Below, in pieces: positions 1 through 8,713 of a stretch of DNA of 13,722 bases (position 1 is the stretch's first letter; each line of letters begins with the position of its first letter). The stretch comes from Tieghemiomyces parasiticus. Its lineage: Eukaryota; Kickxellomycota; Dimargaritomycetes; Dimargaritales; Dimargaritaceae. Under the pieces are notes generated by a model, which did no database searches, had not been told where the DNA came from, and saw only the letters and a list, made by a program, of their open reading frames with translations. The stretch is from the NCBI GenBank assembly GCA_027575765.1, contig JANBPT010001132.1, positions 1 to 13,722 on the forward strand, read 5' to 3'. The position numbers were made by a program, and so were the translations under genes.

Positions 1-491
1 ATGCGGTCTACCGCTGCAGTCACGATGGTGACGGGGCCCACCTGGTTGTCCACGCTGCAATGGCGGTAGGCCACCGCCCCGGCCAGTTTGTCCAGCTCCT
101 CGAGGATCCGACCGACTCGGATCAGGCCGTGCACGTTGACGTACTCGTTCAGTAGGGTTGGCCGGCTCTTGAACGGAAGGATGAACTGGCAGTAAGAGTT
201 CATCATGCGTTTTAAAACGGGGGTAGGGAGTTCGGGCACGGGCGGGTCTTTGCCGCCGTCGCCCATGCGCTTGACGCCGTAGCGCTCAATTTCGGACCAG
301 TAGCGTTCCTGGCCAGTCTTGAGGGGGATCACCGTGAAGAGGGGCTGCGGGTTCACGCCAGTCTCGGCCTCCGTGCCTGGGACGGACTGGGTGGTGGTGG
401 ACTTGGCCCGGAGACGGCCGGCCAGCCCTCGGGGCGCGATATGGAGGCCAACCCGTGCCAGGGGGGAGGAGGTGGCGGTCCGTAAAAGCAT
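1..491 (-). CDS. Mitochondrial acyl-CoA thioesterase, ACOT9-like HotDog family (5' part, truncated by window edge)
   Basis: Reading the minus strand from the ATG at 491 gives 163 uninterrupted codons that continue past base 1. Residues 1-36 have Arg, Ser and Thr and no acidic residue (start MLLRTATSSPLARVGLHIAP), as expected for a mitochondrial presequence. Residues from about 50 onward match the N-terminal part of ACOT9-type acyl-CoA thioesterases. The most diagnostic stretch is NEYVNVHGLIRVGRILEELD, followed by LAGAVAYRHC and then TIVTAAVDR at the edge; this is the start of the first HotDog domain. Family members hydrolyse fatty acyl-CoA to free acid and CoA in the mitochondrial matrix and carry two HotDog domains, so most of the protein lies outside the window. 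The start is the first in-frame ATG and has a GCC before it. No intron is visible. The assignment rests on remembered family sequence, not on a search. The gene is transcribed away from the desaturase gene across a 2.6 kb gap. Confidence 0.85.
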   Translation of the reverse strand, partial: MLLRTATSSPLARVGLHIAPRGLAGRLRAKSTTTQSVPGTEAETGVNPQPLFTVIPLKTGQERYWSEIERYGVKRMGDGGKDPPVPELPTPVLKRMMNSYCQFILPFKSRPTLLNEYVNVHGLIRVGRILEELDKLAGAVAYRHCSVDNQVGPVTIVTAAVDR

Positions 492-2519
492 GGCGACAGT
501 AAAGGGTAAATGGATTGTGAAATGGCAAAAGGAATGCCGCGTGTCGACAAATGCGTAGAATCGGTTGGTGAGTAAGCAGGCGAAGTAGGTGCACGCTTGG
601 CGAGGGTCGAGCTGGTCTGAGATGGCGTGTGTTAGGGGTGGGAGTGTGCACCGCTGAGCCTTGGCCCAGAAAGTTTGATTTTACATGGCCTGCCTGTGAG
701 ACAAGTAGCTCCCAAGGTTGTATGGTACCCGGCCAATCAAGCCATGCAGGCATATGCAGGATGGCGCAGGTGATGCAAGGGCACTACGTACGTAAGTTTA
801 GTTTCTTGACGTCTCCCCCTCGAGAAGCCTTGACTGCGAGAAACACGGGAGCGGGGTCTGTGCGGGGTAAGGGAAGGAAGTGCCCCTAGTAGGCCTACGC
901 GGCGTCTCGAAGTGCGGCGTGCCAGGTTTTCCGTGGTTTCAGCCCGCCTTAATGGGCTACCATCTAGGAAGTGGCTAGTGCTGGACCCTGGCAGGGCGAG
1001 CTCGGCCCCTCGGCCCATAAAGAAGCGACGTGAATTTGAGAGGATTCTTGCGGCCTAGTACCGCGCGGTAGGGGTATGCACGAGCGTAAATACGGTAGAC
1101 AGTCTCGAGGCGAACAACCGTTGTTTTGTGCCCGGAGCGACAAGGGCTGACGCTTAGATGGTGGGGGCGACAGCTCGTCAACCGAGGCTAGCTATGGGGA
1201 TAGGGCGAGGTGGAGCCACCGCCAAAGGATAGCCATGATTGGGCCCGCTTGTGACGCCGTTGCGTGACAGCTGGCAGGTGCGACACGGCTACAGGTTTCC
1301 GATCGGGAGCCCCTCTTTCCATTGTACATCTTCGCAGCTATGCCCGGCTCGGGCCGGGAGTAAGGGAGCCGGCGGCTTCCGATAGTGTCGGGGAGGTACG
1401 GATGGGGAGAGAGAGAGGCTGGCGAGGGTACCACATTCATCCCCAAGCACAACGGGCAAAGCCGCCGCCCGCTCTCAGGTCTGCCTGCTACCACGCAGGC
1501 CTGGAGAAACGGCTGCCACGGTGCAGCGGGACTATACTAACCCGACTCGGTCAATCGTGCATCCTCCTGGTTAGGAGAGCGGGTCCACAATCGGCGGGAC
1601 GTTGCATAGCAGAAACTCCCACATGCCACCTCCAATGCAAGCCGCGCGAGCTGTCTACGGATACTTCCAATAGAAGCTGAAGAATTCTACACGTTGGTCA
1701 ATCTCCACAGCTTGGAAGCTGGAGATTGTTTGGCCGGCCGTGCCCCCCGGCTGCATACTATTGGCCCGCCCAGCCCAGCAGATGCCTGCGTTGGCTGTTG
1801 GATCGGCAGCCTCTCGGTTTGGCAGTCCGCGAGCGGCCCGGTCAGGATAGCATATAGTGCCTATGCTACAGCCCAGGGTTACTGCCGTGGGCTTGGCGGG
1901 TTTGGAGCGCCCTTTGCCGCTGCATCTCTTCAGCCCCGCCTCGTATCGCCGCCACCCGCATCTACGCCCTCCTGAAGCCAGCATGAGAGACACGCCAACC
2001 CATCTGCCGGGTAGAGGGCAAGGCCGCTTTGCGCTCTCAGAACCGGCCCACCACCGTCGCCTGGCCCCATGCGCCTGCTGCCCGCTCCACAGCAGGACGA
2101 TGGGGCCTGCTCTGGTAGGAAGCCACTAGGGAGGGGCACCCTAGGTCGCGACCCCCCTTACCGGGCGCTTCCACTGTCTCGGCACGTCCCCTTTGACATC
2201 AATCCTAAACCAAGGTTTCATCTTGGCTCCTGCCCACTTCGGACGCCGCGCCAGCCGAATCTTTAGGGCTGAATCATACCCCTGAGCCCCTCCCATTGTA
2301 TTCCGCGGCATTACTGCGGACGCCGGCCGTTCCGGACTAAAGGCCCAGGGTATCGGAGCCATCGGAACGGCGGTGCATTCCCGCCAACGCCCTCTGGACG
2401 TCCGGCTGCCCTGGACTGTGCACGACATACAATCCGGCCCCCCTCATTAATTACGCATGGTCCCGGAAAGCTCCTCAACACCCTCGCCGGGCCTTCCTTT
2501 CACTCGGCTAACGCGGGTG
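492..2519. other. Intergenic region without a recognisable gene
   Basis: About 2 kb of fairly GC-rich DNA. The part next to 491 must hold the thioesterase promoter; a CCAAT box is seen at 733-737. Several open frames exist, the longest about 138 codons at 1264-1680 on the plus strand, but their translations are rich in Arg, Pro, Gly and Cys, match no family I know, and overlap equally long frames on the other strand, so I do not call them genes. Short perfect palindromes occur at 785-794 (TACGTACGTA) and 1059-1070 (TACCGCGCGGTA), and a 7-bp inverted repeat TAGCATA/TATGCTA at 1848-1868. No tRNA, rRNA or transposon protein was recognised. Confidence 0.6.
1699..1728. repeat. Near-perfect inverted repeat (13 bp arms)
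   Basis: The arms are CAATCTCC plus AGCTT on the left and AAGCT plus GGAGATTG on the right, separated by GG, with a two-base bulge (AC at 1707-1708) in the left arm. All 13 arm bases pair. It lies in non-coding DNA far from either flanking gene and is followed by GGCCGGCC. It may be a remnant of a small inverted-repeat element or a cruciform; no function can be assigned. Confidence 0.5.
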
Positions 2520-3115
2520 GGATGATCACCGCCTCCCTACACCTGCTTCCATGCCAACCTGCTCCTCCCATCGATCCCCCCACTCTCCCCCCTTTACCGC
2601 CAGCGTGTACGACCCATCCGTCGCCCCATCCTCCAAACATTCAGCCCGCTCGGCCGTACGTCCTCCAGCCGTCACCACCCGCGCTATTCTACACCCCCCT
2701 CCCTCGCTCGCTTCCCATTGGGCCTTGGCGTTCGGTGTAAGTGGGACCATGCGACTCGTCGGGATATCCGCCTGTCCTATTTTTTTCTTTTTTTCGCACC
2801 GCTCCTCTCGTTGGCTAATCGTCTGAACCCCCCTCCCCTGTTCCACTTCAAATACCCCCTCTGCGCCGCGCTTCGATTCCTACTCTTTGCTCAGCCCTCT
2901 ACTAGCCTCCTACCCTCTTATCTTGTTAGCCGGTCCGATTTTTTTATATTTTTATTTACCTCCCCCAGTTCAGGCCCACTGCTTCCCTTTCCTATCGGGG
3001 ACAGTCCATTGCTTTCCCTTGCTCCTTCGCCTAACAACATATGCGCGTATAACGACCTGACATTTGTCTTCATCTCAACTTCTCTCCCCCCCTTCATCAC
3101 TTTTCGGTGGGCACC
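2520..3115 (+). promoter_or_regulatory. C/T-rich promoter and 5' leader of the desaturase gene
   Basis: From about 2520 to the start codon the plus strand is dominated by C and T, with runs such as TTTTTTTCTTTTTTT near 2780-2795 and CTCTCCCCCCCTTC just before the ATG. An AT-rich patch (TTTTTATATTTTTATTTACC) at about 2938-2957 could act as a TATA-like element. Pyrimidine-rich tracts next to transcription starts are common in well-expressed fungal genes. The exact transcription start cannot be read from the sequence. Confidence 0.55.
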
Positions 3116-4318
3116 ATGACCCAGAGTGCCACTGTCACCGCCGGTTCCCGGCCTGCCAAGGTCGTCGATCTGAAGGGCGCCGAGGCCGCGCCCTCCGACT
3201 CCCCGGCCTCGGCCGAAGAATTGCCCAAAGTGACCATCGAGAACGTCCAGGATGACCCCCGCCACCCTTTGTACCTGGGCGACTGGGAGCGGTCGGTGCC
3301 CGGCCGGGATACCTACTTTGCCATCGACGACCTGGACGAGCCCCACATCAAGCGCAAGAACGCCATCCTGCAGAAGCATCCCGAGATTAAGGAACTGTAT
3401 GGCTCCGATACTTCCACCATGTGGATCACGATCGCCGCCGCCGCCGCCCAAGTGGGCCTGGCCTACTTGTTTGGCCGCGTGCTGGTCGGGTACACCTGGA
3501 CCATGCTGGCCACCGCCTACGTCGTGGGCGGTTCCTTCACCAGCCTGTACGGTGTCATCATCCACGAGACGTGCCACTCGTTGGCCCACCCCAACCACTT
3601 TGTCAACCGGCTGGTGGGTCTGTGCGCCAACGTAGGCATCGTGTTCCCTATCGCCATGTCTTTCCGGCGCCATCACCTGGAGCACCACACGTACCAGGGC
3701 GTGATTGGCAAGGACCCCGACCTCCCACTCGACTGGGAGCTCAAGGTCATTGGTAACCACCCCTTCCTCAAGGTTTTTTGGGTGTTTTGCTACCCGCTCA
3801 TGTACGTTGTGCGCGGTGCCGCTCAGGGAAAGCGCCTTACCCCGTGGGAGATTATCAATATCTTCTTCACCATCTGCACCGACATTTTGGTCTGGCTCTA
3901 CTGCGGCCCCGTCGGTTTTCTGTACCTGTTCCTGTCGCTGTGGATGGGCTACGGCCTGCACATTGGCGCCGTCCACTTCATCCAAGAGCACTACACTTTC
4001 AACGACGGCCAGGAGACCTACTCGTACTATGGCTCCGGGAACAAGCTCTTCATGAACATTGGCTTCCACAACGAGCACCACGACTTTGTCAAGGTGCCGT
4101 GGTCCAGGCTGCCGGCCGTGCGCGAGACCGCTCCGGAGTTCTACAACACCTTGGCCTACCACACCTCCTGGGCCCGCGTCCTCTGGATGTTTATCACTGA
4201 CACCGTCCTGTCCCCGCAGAGCCGTGCCGTCCGGTTCTACCGGGACCATTTGGTGGGCCGTCGCTTCTTTAAGGTGCCCGGACTCAACAGCGGTAGTGAC
4301 AAAAAGAAGGCTCAATAA
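3116..4318 (+). CDS. DES1: Sphingolipid delta-4 desaturase (dihydroceramide desaturase)
   Basis: This 400-residue, intronless protein introduces the 4,5-trans double bond into the sphingoid base of dihydroceramide at the ER membrane, the step before glucosylceramide synthesis in fungi. Residues 50-98 form the DES-type N-terminal segment (DDLDEPHIKRKNAILQKHPE). The three di-iron histidine boxes of membrane desaturases are present: HETCH at 150-154, HLEHH at 187-191 and HNEHH at 318-322, the last within the family signature GFHNEHHDF. HFIQEHYTF (287-295) and ETYSYYG (300-306) are also typical. Hydrophobic segments lie near 102-125, 131-149, 165-182 and 249-290. The last four residues are KKAQ, a KKXX dilysine ER-retrieval signal. 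The start chosen is the ATG in GGGCACCATGA; an upstream in-frame GTG at 3107 is not a plausible start. The gene ends in tandem stops TAA TAG. The N-terminal 45 residues are low in conservation. The mammalian N-terminal Gly used for myristoylation is absent. Confidence 0.95.
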   Translation: MTQSATVTAGSRPAKVVDLKGAEAAPSDSPASAEELPKVTIENVQDDPRHPLYLGDWERSVPGRDTYFAIDDLDEPHIKRKNAILQKHPEIKELYGSDTSTMWITIAAAAAQVGLAYLFGRVLVGYTWTMLATAYVVGGSFTSLYGVIIHETCHSLAHPNHFVNRLVGLCANVGIVFPIAMSFRRHHLEHHTYQGVIGKDPDLPLDWELKVIGNHPFLKVFWVFCYPLMYVVRGAAQGKRLTPWEIINIFFTICTDILVWLYCGPVGFLYLFLSLWMGYGLHIGAVHFIQEHYTFNDGQETYSYYGSGNKLFMNIGFHNEHHDFVKVPWSRLPAVRETAPEFYNTLAYHTSWARVLWMFITDTVLSPQSRAVRFYRDHLVGRRFFKVPGLNSGSDKKKAQ

Positions 4319-4493
4319 TAGGGTGACGCGGTGAACCTAGCTTCCAGTACTGCTGCCACCTTTCCCATTTGGGCTGTGGTGCTGAGACGCTCGTCTCGTT
4401 ACTTCTTCGTCCCCCTTGGTACTCCAACTTTTCTCCCCTTTTATTTTATACTTATTTTAATTTAGCCCACTGCCTGTTTGCACGGCCCCGTTA

Positions 4494-4513
4494 CCCCCCC
4501 CCCCCCCTCCCCC
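4494..4513. repeat. C14 homopolymer plus C-rich extension
   Basis: Fourteen consecutive C residues (4494-4507) are followed by T and five more C, then CTCTCT. The tract sits about 175 bases after the desaturase stop codon, so it is probably in or just beyond the 3' UTR. The minus strand would be a G14 run able to form a G-quadruplex. Homopolymers of this length are prone to slippage and to sequencing error, so the exact count is uncertain. Confidence 0.8.
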
Positions 4514-5025
4514 TCTCTCTATATGTGTGATAAATTCTCCCTTCCTATTCGATTTTTGAATCCGATGGTCAATTGGTAGTCTTGAGTTGAGCTCAAAAAC
4601 GACCATTGCTTTTTAAACAAAACGCCTAGGAGTATCATTAAGTGACCCCCTCAGTAGTTAATGCAAACCGCATGGCGGGCCAACAAACCGGACTAATTGT
4701 GAACTGCAGTGCCAGTGGCAGCGTCCTCTAATCCCTCGGCTTACTGTGAACGGCCCTTCCAGGGGTTGTGAGGGGCTCCTCTGTCAGTAGTATACCAATC
4801 AGACCACTTCGCCCCTCACTTCGAATAGCGGCGGGCCTTAGATGACCCAGCGGCTCGAAATCGGACTTCCGTTACGGTCACGGATTCCTACACATGTAGC
4901 AAAGCCAGGGGATGTGGCCGAAAGTCGACGCCGTACTAGCCCTCCATCGGCGCCTGCCATCTCCCCATGGTGCCCAGGAGCCATCAGAATAGATTCCAAC
5001 TGCCCTACCGCTTTCCACTGGCCAC

Positions 5026-5045
5026 CCAATAGTGGGACAAATTGG
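5026..5045. promoter_or_regulatory. Opposed pair of CCAAT boxes upstream of MCM4
   Basis: CCAAT at 5026-5030 and its reverse complement ATTGG at 5041-5045 face each other with ten bases between them, about 300 bases upstream of the MCM4 start codon. CCAAT boxes are bound by the HAP/NF-Y complex in fungi. Chance occurrence of two 5-mers is possible, so this is a weak call. Confidence 0.3.
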
Positions 5046-5337
5046 CTGGTCGCCCACTGTTTGTTTTGATTTCGCTGCGATGTTCCGCGTCCAGACTGCA
5101 GTCAAGGGAGTTTTCGCTCTCCCACCATGGGTAACCTCTGGCCACCCAGCTCTCGGACCAGCCCTCCCTGTTTACCGTTGCTTCATATTCCTCCCTTCAC
5201 TGAATTGAGGTCATTTGCTTACCTGCTCCTTATGAATCCCCCCCGTTGACTTGTATAGATAGCCTGCCCTCACATCACTCGCCTAATTTCCCTCATCCAA
5301 GAATCCGTTCCACCTCCTTAGCATCGTTGGCTCAACC

Positions 5338-8300
5338 ATGGTGAACAGCGACAACTCTCAGCCCGGCCCCCGTAACGACCGCGAGTTCCCGTCCTCACCT
5401 TCACGGCCTGCCGGCAATGCCGGTGATGGGTTCCTTCCGCCTGGGACCCCCAGTGCCTGGCAGCTCGGACAGATCCCGTCAACCCCGCAGGGTGTAGGGT
5501 ACGTTACTACAGAAGAGTCCCGCGCTCAGGCCAGGGAGGGCAGGTATCATGCCCCAGCCTCTATCGTCCGCTGCCCACTGTTGTCAATCGACTTTGGGAG
5601 TCAGTATCTGACCTCGGATACAACATCTTCTAACTTTTCGCCCCTCCAATTCCTACCTTGGCTCCCGTCACCATAATATATATATTTGTACGCTCCTATA
5701 TTTAATTAGCCAGATCTACAGCTCACAACGTGGCGAGATGAGCAGCTATATCGGTAACAGCCAACGCATGACGACGGGGACACCGGCCTCTAGCCAGATG
5801 GCGGGACCCTACGCTTCACAATCTCCTTTCACCCCGCATCCGTTCACCGACCCGGCGACGCCCGGCGGTCCCCAATCGACGGGCCTAGGTGGGTTCGGGA
5901 GTCCACCGTTCCTACATCCTCATACCCCTGGTGGCGGTATGAGTGCCACTAACCCGTCGGAGCTGCACAGTCATCTGGACACCCCCGCCGCCCCCGGTGA
6001 GGACCCGTCGGCCACCGTGCGTGTCATCTGGGGAACCACCGTCGATATCCAGGAGTCCATGGCCCTGTTCCATAACTTTTTGCTGGAATATAAGCTCAAA
6101 TATCAGTTGAGCCCCGAAGAGAGCCACCGTGCCCTGGAACCCAACTTCCAGGATCCTTACTACCCTAGGATCCTGCAGCAGGTAAGTCAGAGTCGCCGCC
6201 GCTTTTTGTGTGGATATAGTGGGCCTTCCTCCAACGAAGGACGTGCCAACTCGTCCTCACTGGCCCTGAGCAACCCAAGCGCCTCTAATTGCTCACCCTA
6301 CCACGCCATTCCAATTTTTATCGCTGCCCTCGCCGTTCACTGACTTACTTTACGCCCCTCTTCCTCATCATCACTCCCCTCCCGGTGTAGATGCGCGACG
6401 CTGAAAGCTACAACCTCAACTTGAATTGCCACAACCTCCTGGCTTATCCACGGTGCGTTAAACTGTACCACCAGCTGGTACAGTACCCGCAGGAGATCAT
6501 CCCGCTGATGGACCACGTTCTCACCCAGACCTTCTACGAGCTCTTCAGCGACCTGGAGTACACGGGCGGCCAGGAGCTCACCGTGCGGCCTTACAATTTG
6601 GAGCGCAGCATCAACATGCGCGACCTTAACCCCGGGGATATGGACAAGCTGGTGTCCATCAAGGGCCTCATGATCCGGTCCTCGGCCGTCATCCCCGACA
6701 TGAAGCAGGCCTTCTTCCGCTGTAGCAACTGCGATTTCGCCATGCTGGTGTCTATCGACCGTGGCCGTATCGCCGAGCCCACCAAGTGCCCGCGCGATAT
6801 CTGCAACTCCAATGGCACCATGCAGCTCATTCATAATCGGTCCCAGTTTGCCGATAAGCAGGTGTGCCGTCTCCAGGAGACCCCTGATGTGATCCCCGAC
6901 GGCCAGACCCCGCACACCGTGGCTCTGTGCATGTACGACGAGCTGGTGGATGTGGCCAAGCCTGGTGACCGGTAAGTTAGAGTTACTTATTTGGCCATCC
7001 TTTGATCACTTGGAGCCCCATCGCAATGTCATGGTTGTTACTCACTTATTGGCCAAGTTTGGGAAGCTACTTTCTCAAGAATATCAATCTAACCAACCCA
7101 TCTCCTCGTCTATTATCGTCCCCTGCCGACCCCCCCTCCCTCTCTCACGTTCCTTTTTTTTTACCACCAGCCTGGAGATTACAGGTATCTTCCGTGGCGT
7201 GCCCGTCCGGCCCAACCCGCGCCACCGCTCCATGAAATCCCTCTTCCGGACTTACATCGACGTTGTACACGTGCGCAAATCCAGTCAGCAGCGCCTGCAG
7301 CTCGACCGCCAGATTACAGGCGAGAATGAGTTCGTTGTGGACTTTCAGGAGGAGGAGCAGGAGCAAGGATTCACTCCCGAGCAGGAACAGGAAATTCAGC
7401 GCGCGTCCAAGCGCTCCAACCTTTACGCGCAGCTAGCCCAGTCACTGGCGCCTAGCATCTTCCAGATGGAAGATGTCAAGAAGGCCATCCTACTGCAGCT
7501 CTTTGGCGGGACGACCAAAACGTTCCAGGAGAAGGCTATTCCCAAATCGCGTGGGGACATCAACCTGCTGTTGGTGGGCGACCCTGGTATCAGTAAGTCG
7601 CAGATGCTCAAGTACGCCCACAAGATTGCGCCGCGCGGGGTGTACACGTCGGGCAAGGGTAGTTCGGCTGTGGGTCTTACCGCCTACGTGACGCGCGACC
7701 CAGATACCCGCCAGGTGGTCTTGGAGAGCGGTGCGCTGGTCCTCAGTGACGGTGGCATCTGCTGTATCGACGAGTTTGACAAGATGTCCGAGACCACCCG
7801 CTCAATCCTGCACGAGGTGATGGAACAGCAGACCGTGTCAATCGCCAAGGCCGGCATCATTGCCACCCTCAACGCCCGCACCTCGATCCTAGCCAGCGCC
7901 AACCCGCGCGAGTCCAAATGGCAGCGTCACCTGTCGGTCACCGAAAATGCCAACATCCCGCCTCCGCTGCTGTCCCGTTTCGATGTGGTGTTTGTGCTCA
8001 TTGACAAGGTGGACGATTTTGAGGACCGTCGTCTGGCCAAGCACCTGGTATCGTTGTACACCGAGGATGCCCCATCTGTGGCTCCCACCGGGGAAGGCGG
8101 CGACGGCAACGACGGCCCGCAGACGATCCTATCCATCGAACAGCTTACGCGCTACATTTCGTACGCTCGCCGCTACATCCACCCGGTCCTTACCGAGAAC
8201 GCCTGCGCGGTGTTGACTAACCAGTACGTAGAGCTGCGCAAACTGGGCTACTCGCGGAACGCCCGGGTGTTTAGTAGTACCACGCGACAGCTGGAATCCA

Positions 8301-8713
8301 TGATTCGTCTCGCCGAGGCCCACGCCCGCATGCGTTTTTCGACCATCGTAGAGGCCGAGGATGCCGACGAGGCCGCCCGGCTGGTACGCACCGGTATCCA
8401 GCTCGCGGCTACGGACCCACTGACGGGGGCCATCGACCTCGACCTGATTGCGACCGGGATCAGTTCCCATGCCCGAAGGTTCCTGGACGATATGAAGAAG
8501 GAGCTGCTGACGTTGCTGACGAACCGGTCGGTCCCGGCTACCCGCTGGCACGTCGCCCTGGAGGAACTCAACGAACAGTCGTCCGTTGAGGTGCCCTCCC
8601 GGGACTTTGAACAGGTCGTGCGCGAATTGGAAACGGAGGGACATGTCCAGATTACTGGTGAGCGTGGGCACCGTCTGATTCGCCGTCTGGCCGGTGGGCC
8701 TATGATGTTTTAA
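5338..8713 (+). CDS. MCM4: DNA replication licensing factor MCM4 (four exons)
   Basis: MCM4 is a subunit of the nuclear MCM2-7 hexamer that is loaded at origins and unwinds DNA as part of the CMG helicase. Proposed exons are 5338-5498, 5722-6181, 6391-6971 and 7171-8713, which join in frame to 914 residues (S. cerevisiae Mcm4 is 933). Residues 1-150 are a disordered Ser/Thr/Pro tail with ten S/T-P sites (20, 37, 49, 74, 88, 91, 100, 114, 122, 141), S20 in the full CDK form SPSR. The MCM N-terminal domain follows; its zinc cysteines are C318, C321, C340 and C345, with CPRDIC spacing like the yeast protein. The AAA+ core has Walker A GDPGISKSQ (537-545), Walker B ICCIDEFDK (597-605), sensor 1 in ASANP (near 645) and the arginine finger SRFD (R670). 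The last 45 residues form the winged helix (EVPSRDFEQVVRELETEGHV). Phrases such as IHNRSQFADKQ and LEITGIFRGVPVR are MCM4-specific. Exon 1 and its donor are the least certain part. Confidence 0.93.
5499..5721 (+). other. MCM4 intron 1 (proposed)
   Basis: The donor is GTACGT after AGG, the acceptor is CTACAG, and TTCTAAC near 5627-5634 is a candidate branch site. Splicing joins QGVG to SQRGEM in phase 2. A second donor of the same phase, GTATCA at 5544, would lengthen exon 1 by 15 codons. The region is poorly conserved, so homology cannot choose between them. Confidence 0.55.
6182..6390 (+). other. MCM4 intron 2
   Basis: The donor is CAG|GTAAGT, the acceptor is GGTGTAG|ATG, and CTGAC near 6340 is a likely branch site. 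It is phase 0 and joins ILQQ to MRDAES, in line with other MCM4 proteins. The intron stays open to a stop near 6343, so retention would add 54 foreign residues and truncate the protein before the helicase domain. Confidence 0.85.
6972..7170 (+). other. MCM4 intron 3
   Basis: The donor is CCG|GTAAGT, the acceptor is TTTTACCACCAG, and TCTAACC near 7086-7092 is a likely branch site. It is phase 2 and rebuilds the conserved phrase KPGDR-LEITGIFR exactly across the junction, which confirms both splice sites. At 199 nt it is similar in size to the other two introns. Confidence 0.92.

Larger units (their letters stand above)
4319..5337. other. Desaturase 3' flank and MCM4 promoter region
   Basis: This kilobase separates two genes transcribed in the same direction. 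The first 250 bases are T- and C-rich and should contain the desaturase 3' UTR; no exact AATAAA is present there, only AT-rich stretches around 4440-4465 and GATAAA near 4529. The middle (about 4560-5000) shows no known gene; a 75-codon plus-strand frame at 4842-5069 resembles nothing I know. The last 150 bases again become C/T-rich before the MCM4 start, and TTGTATAGATAG near 5251 is a weak TATA-like sequence 85 bases upstream of that ATG. No MluI cell-cycle box (ACGCGT) is visible, although many fungal MCM genes carry one. Confidence 0.6.

Noticed and set aside
1264..1993. Overlapping 93-138 codon frames on both strands
   Set aside because: Low-stop frames on opposite strands are expected in GC-rich DNA; none shows domain motifs or credible amino-acid composition.
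2918..4315. A 465-codon minus-strand open frame covering the whole desaturase gene
   Set aside because: It is the antisense shadow of a GC-ending-codon gene. Its translation is dominated by Val, Gly, Asp and His, resembles no protein family, and the plus strand encodes a complete, motif-perfect desaturase.
4800..5000. Possible tRNA-like segment (TTCGAAT near 4818, GATGTGGCCGAAAG near 4912)
   Set aside because: No A box and B box at proper spacing and no cloverleaf with a seven-pair acceptor stem could be drawn.
8129..8671. A 180-codon minus-strand frame inside MCM4 exon 4
   Set aside because: It is antisense to the conserved C-terminal AAA+ lid and winged-helix part of MCM4 and has no features of its own.
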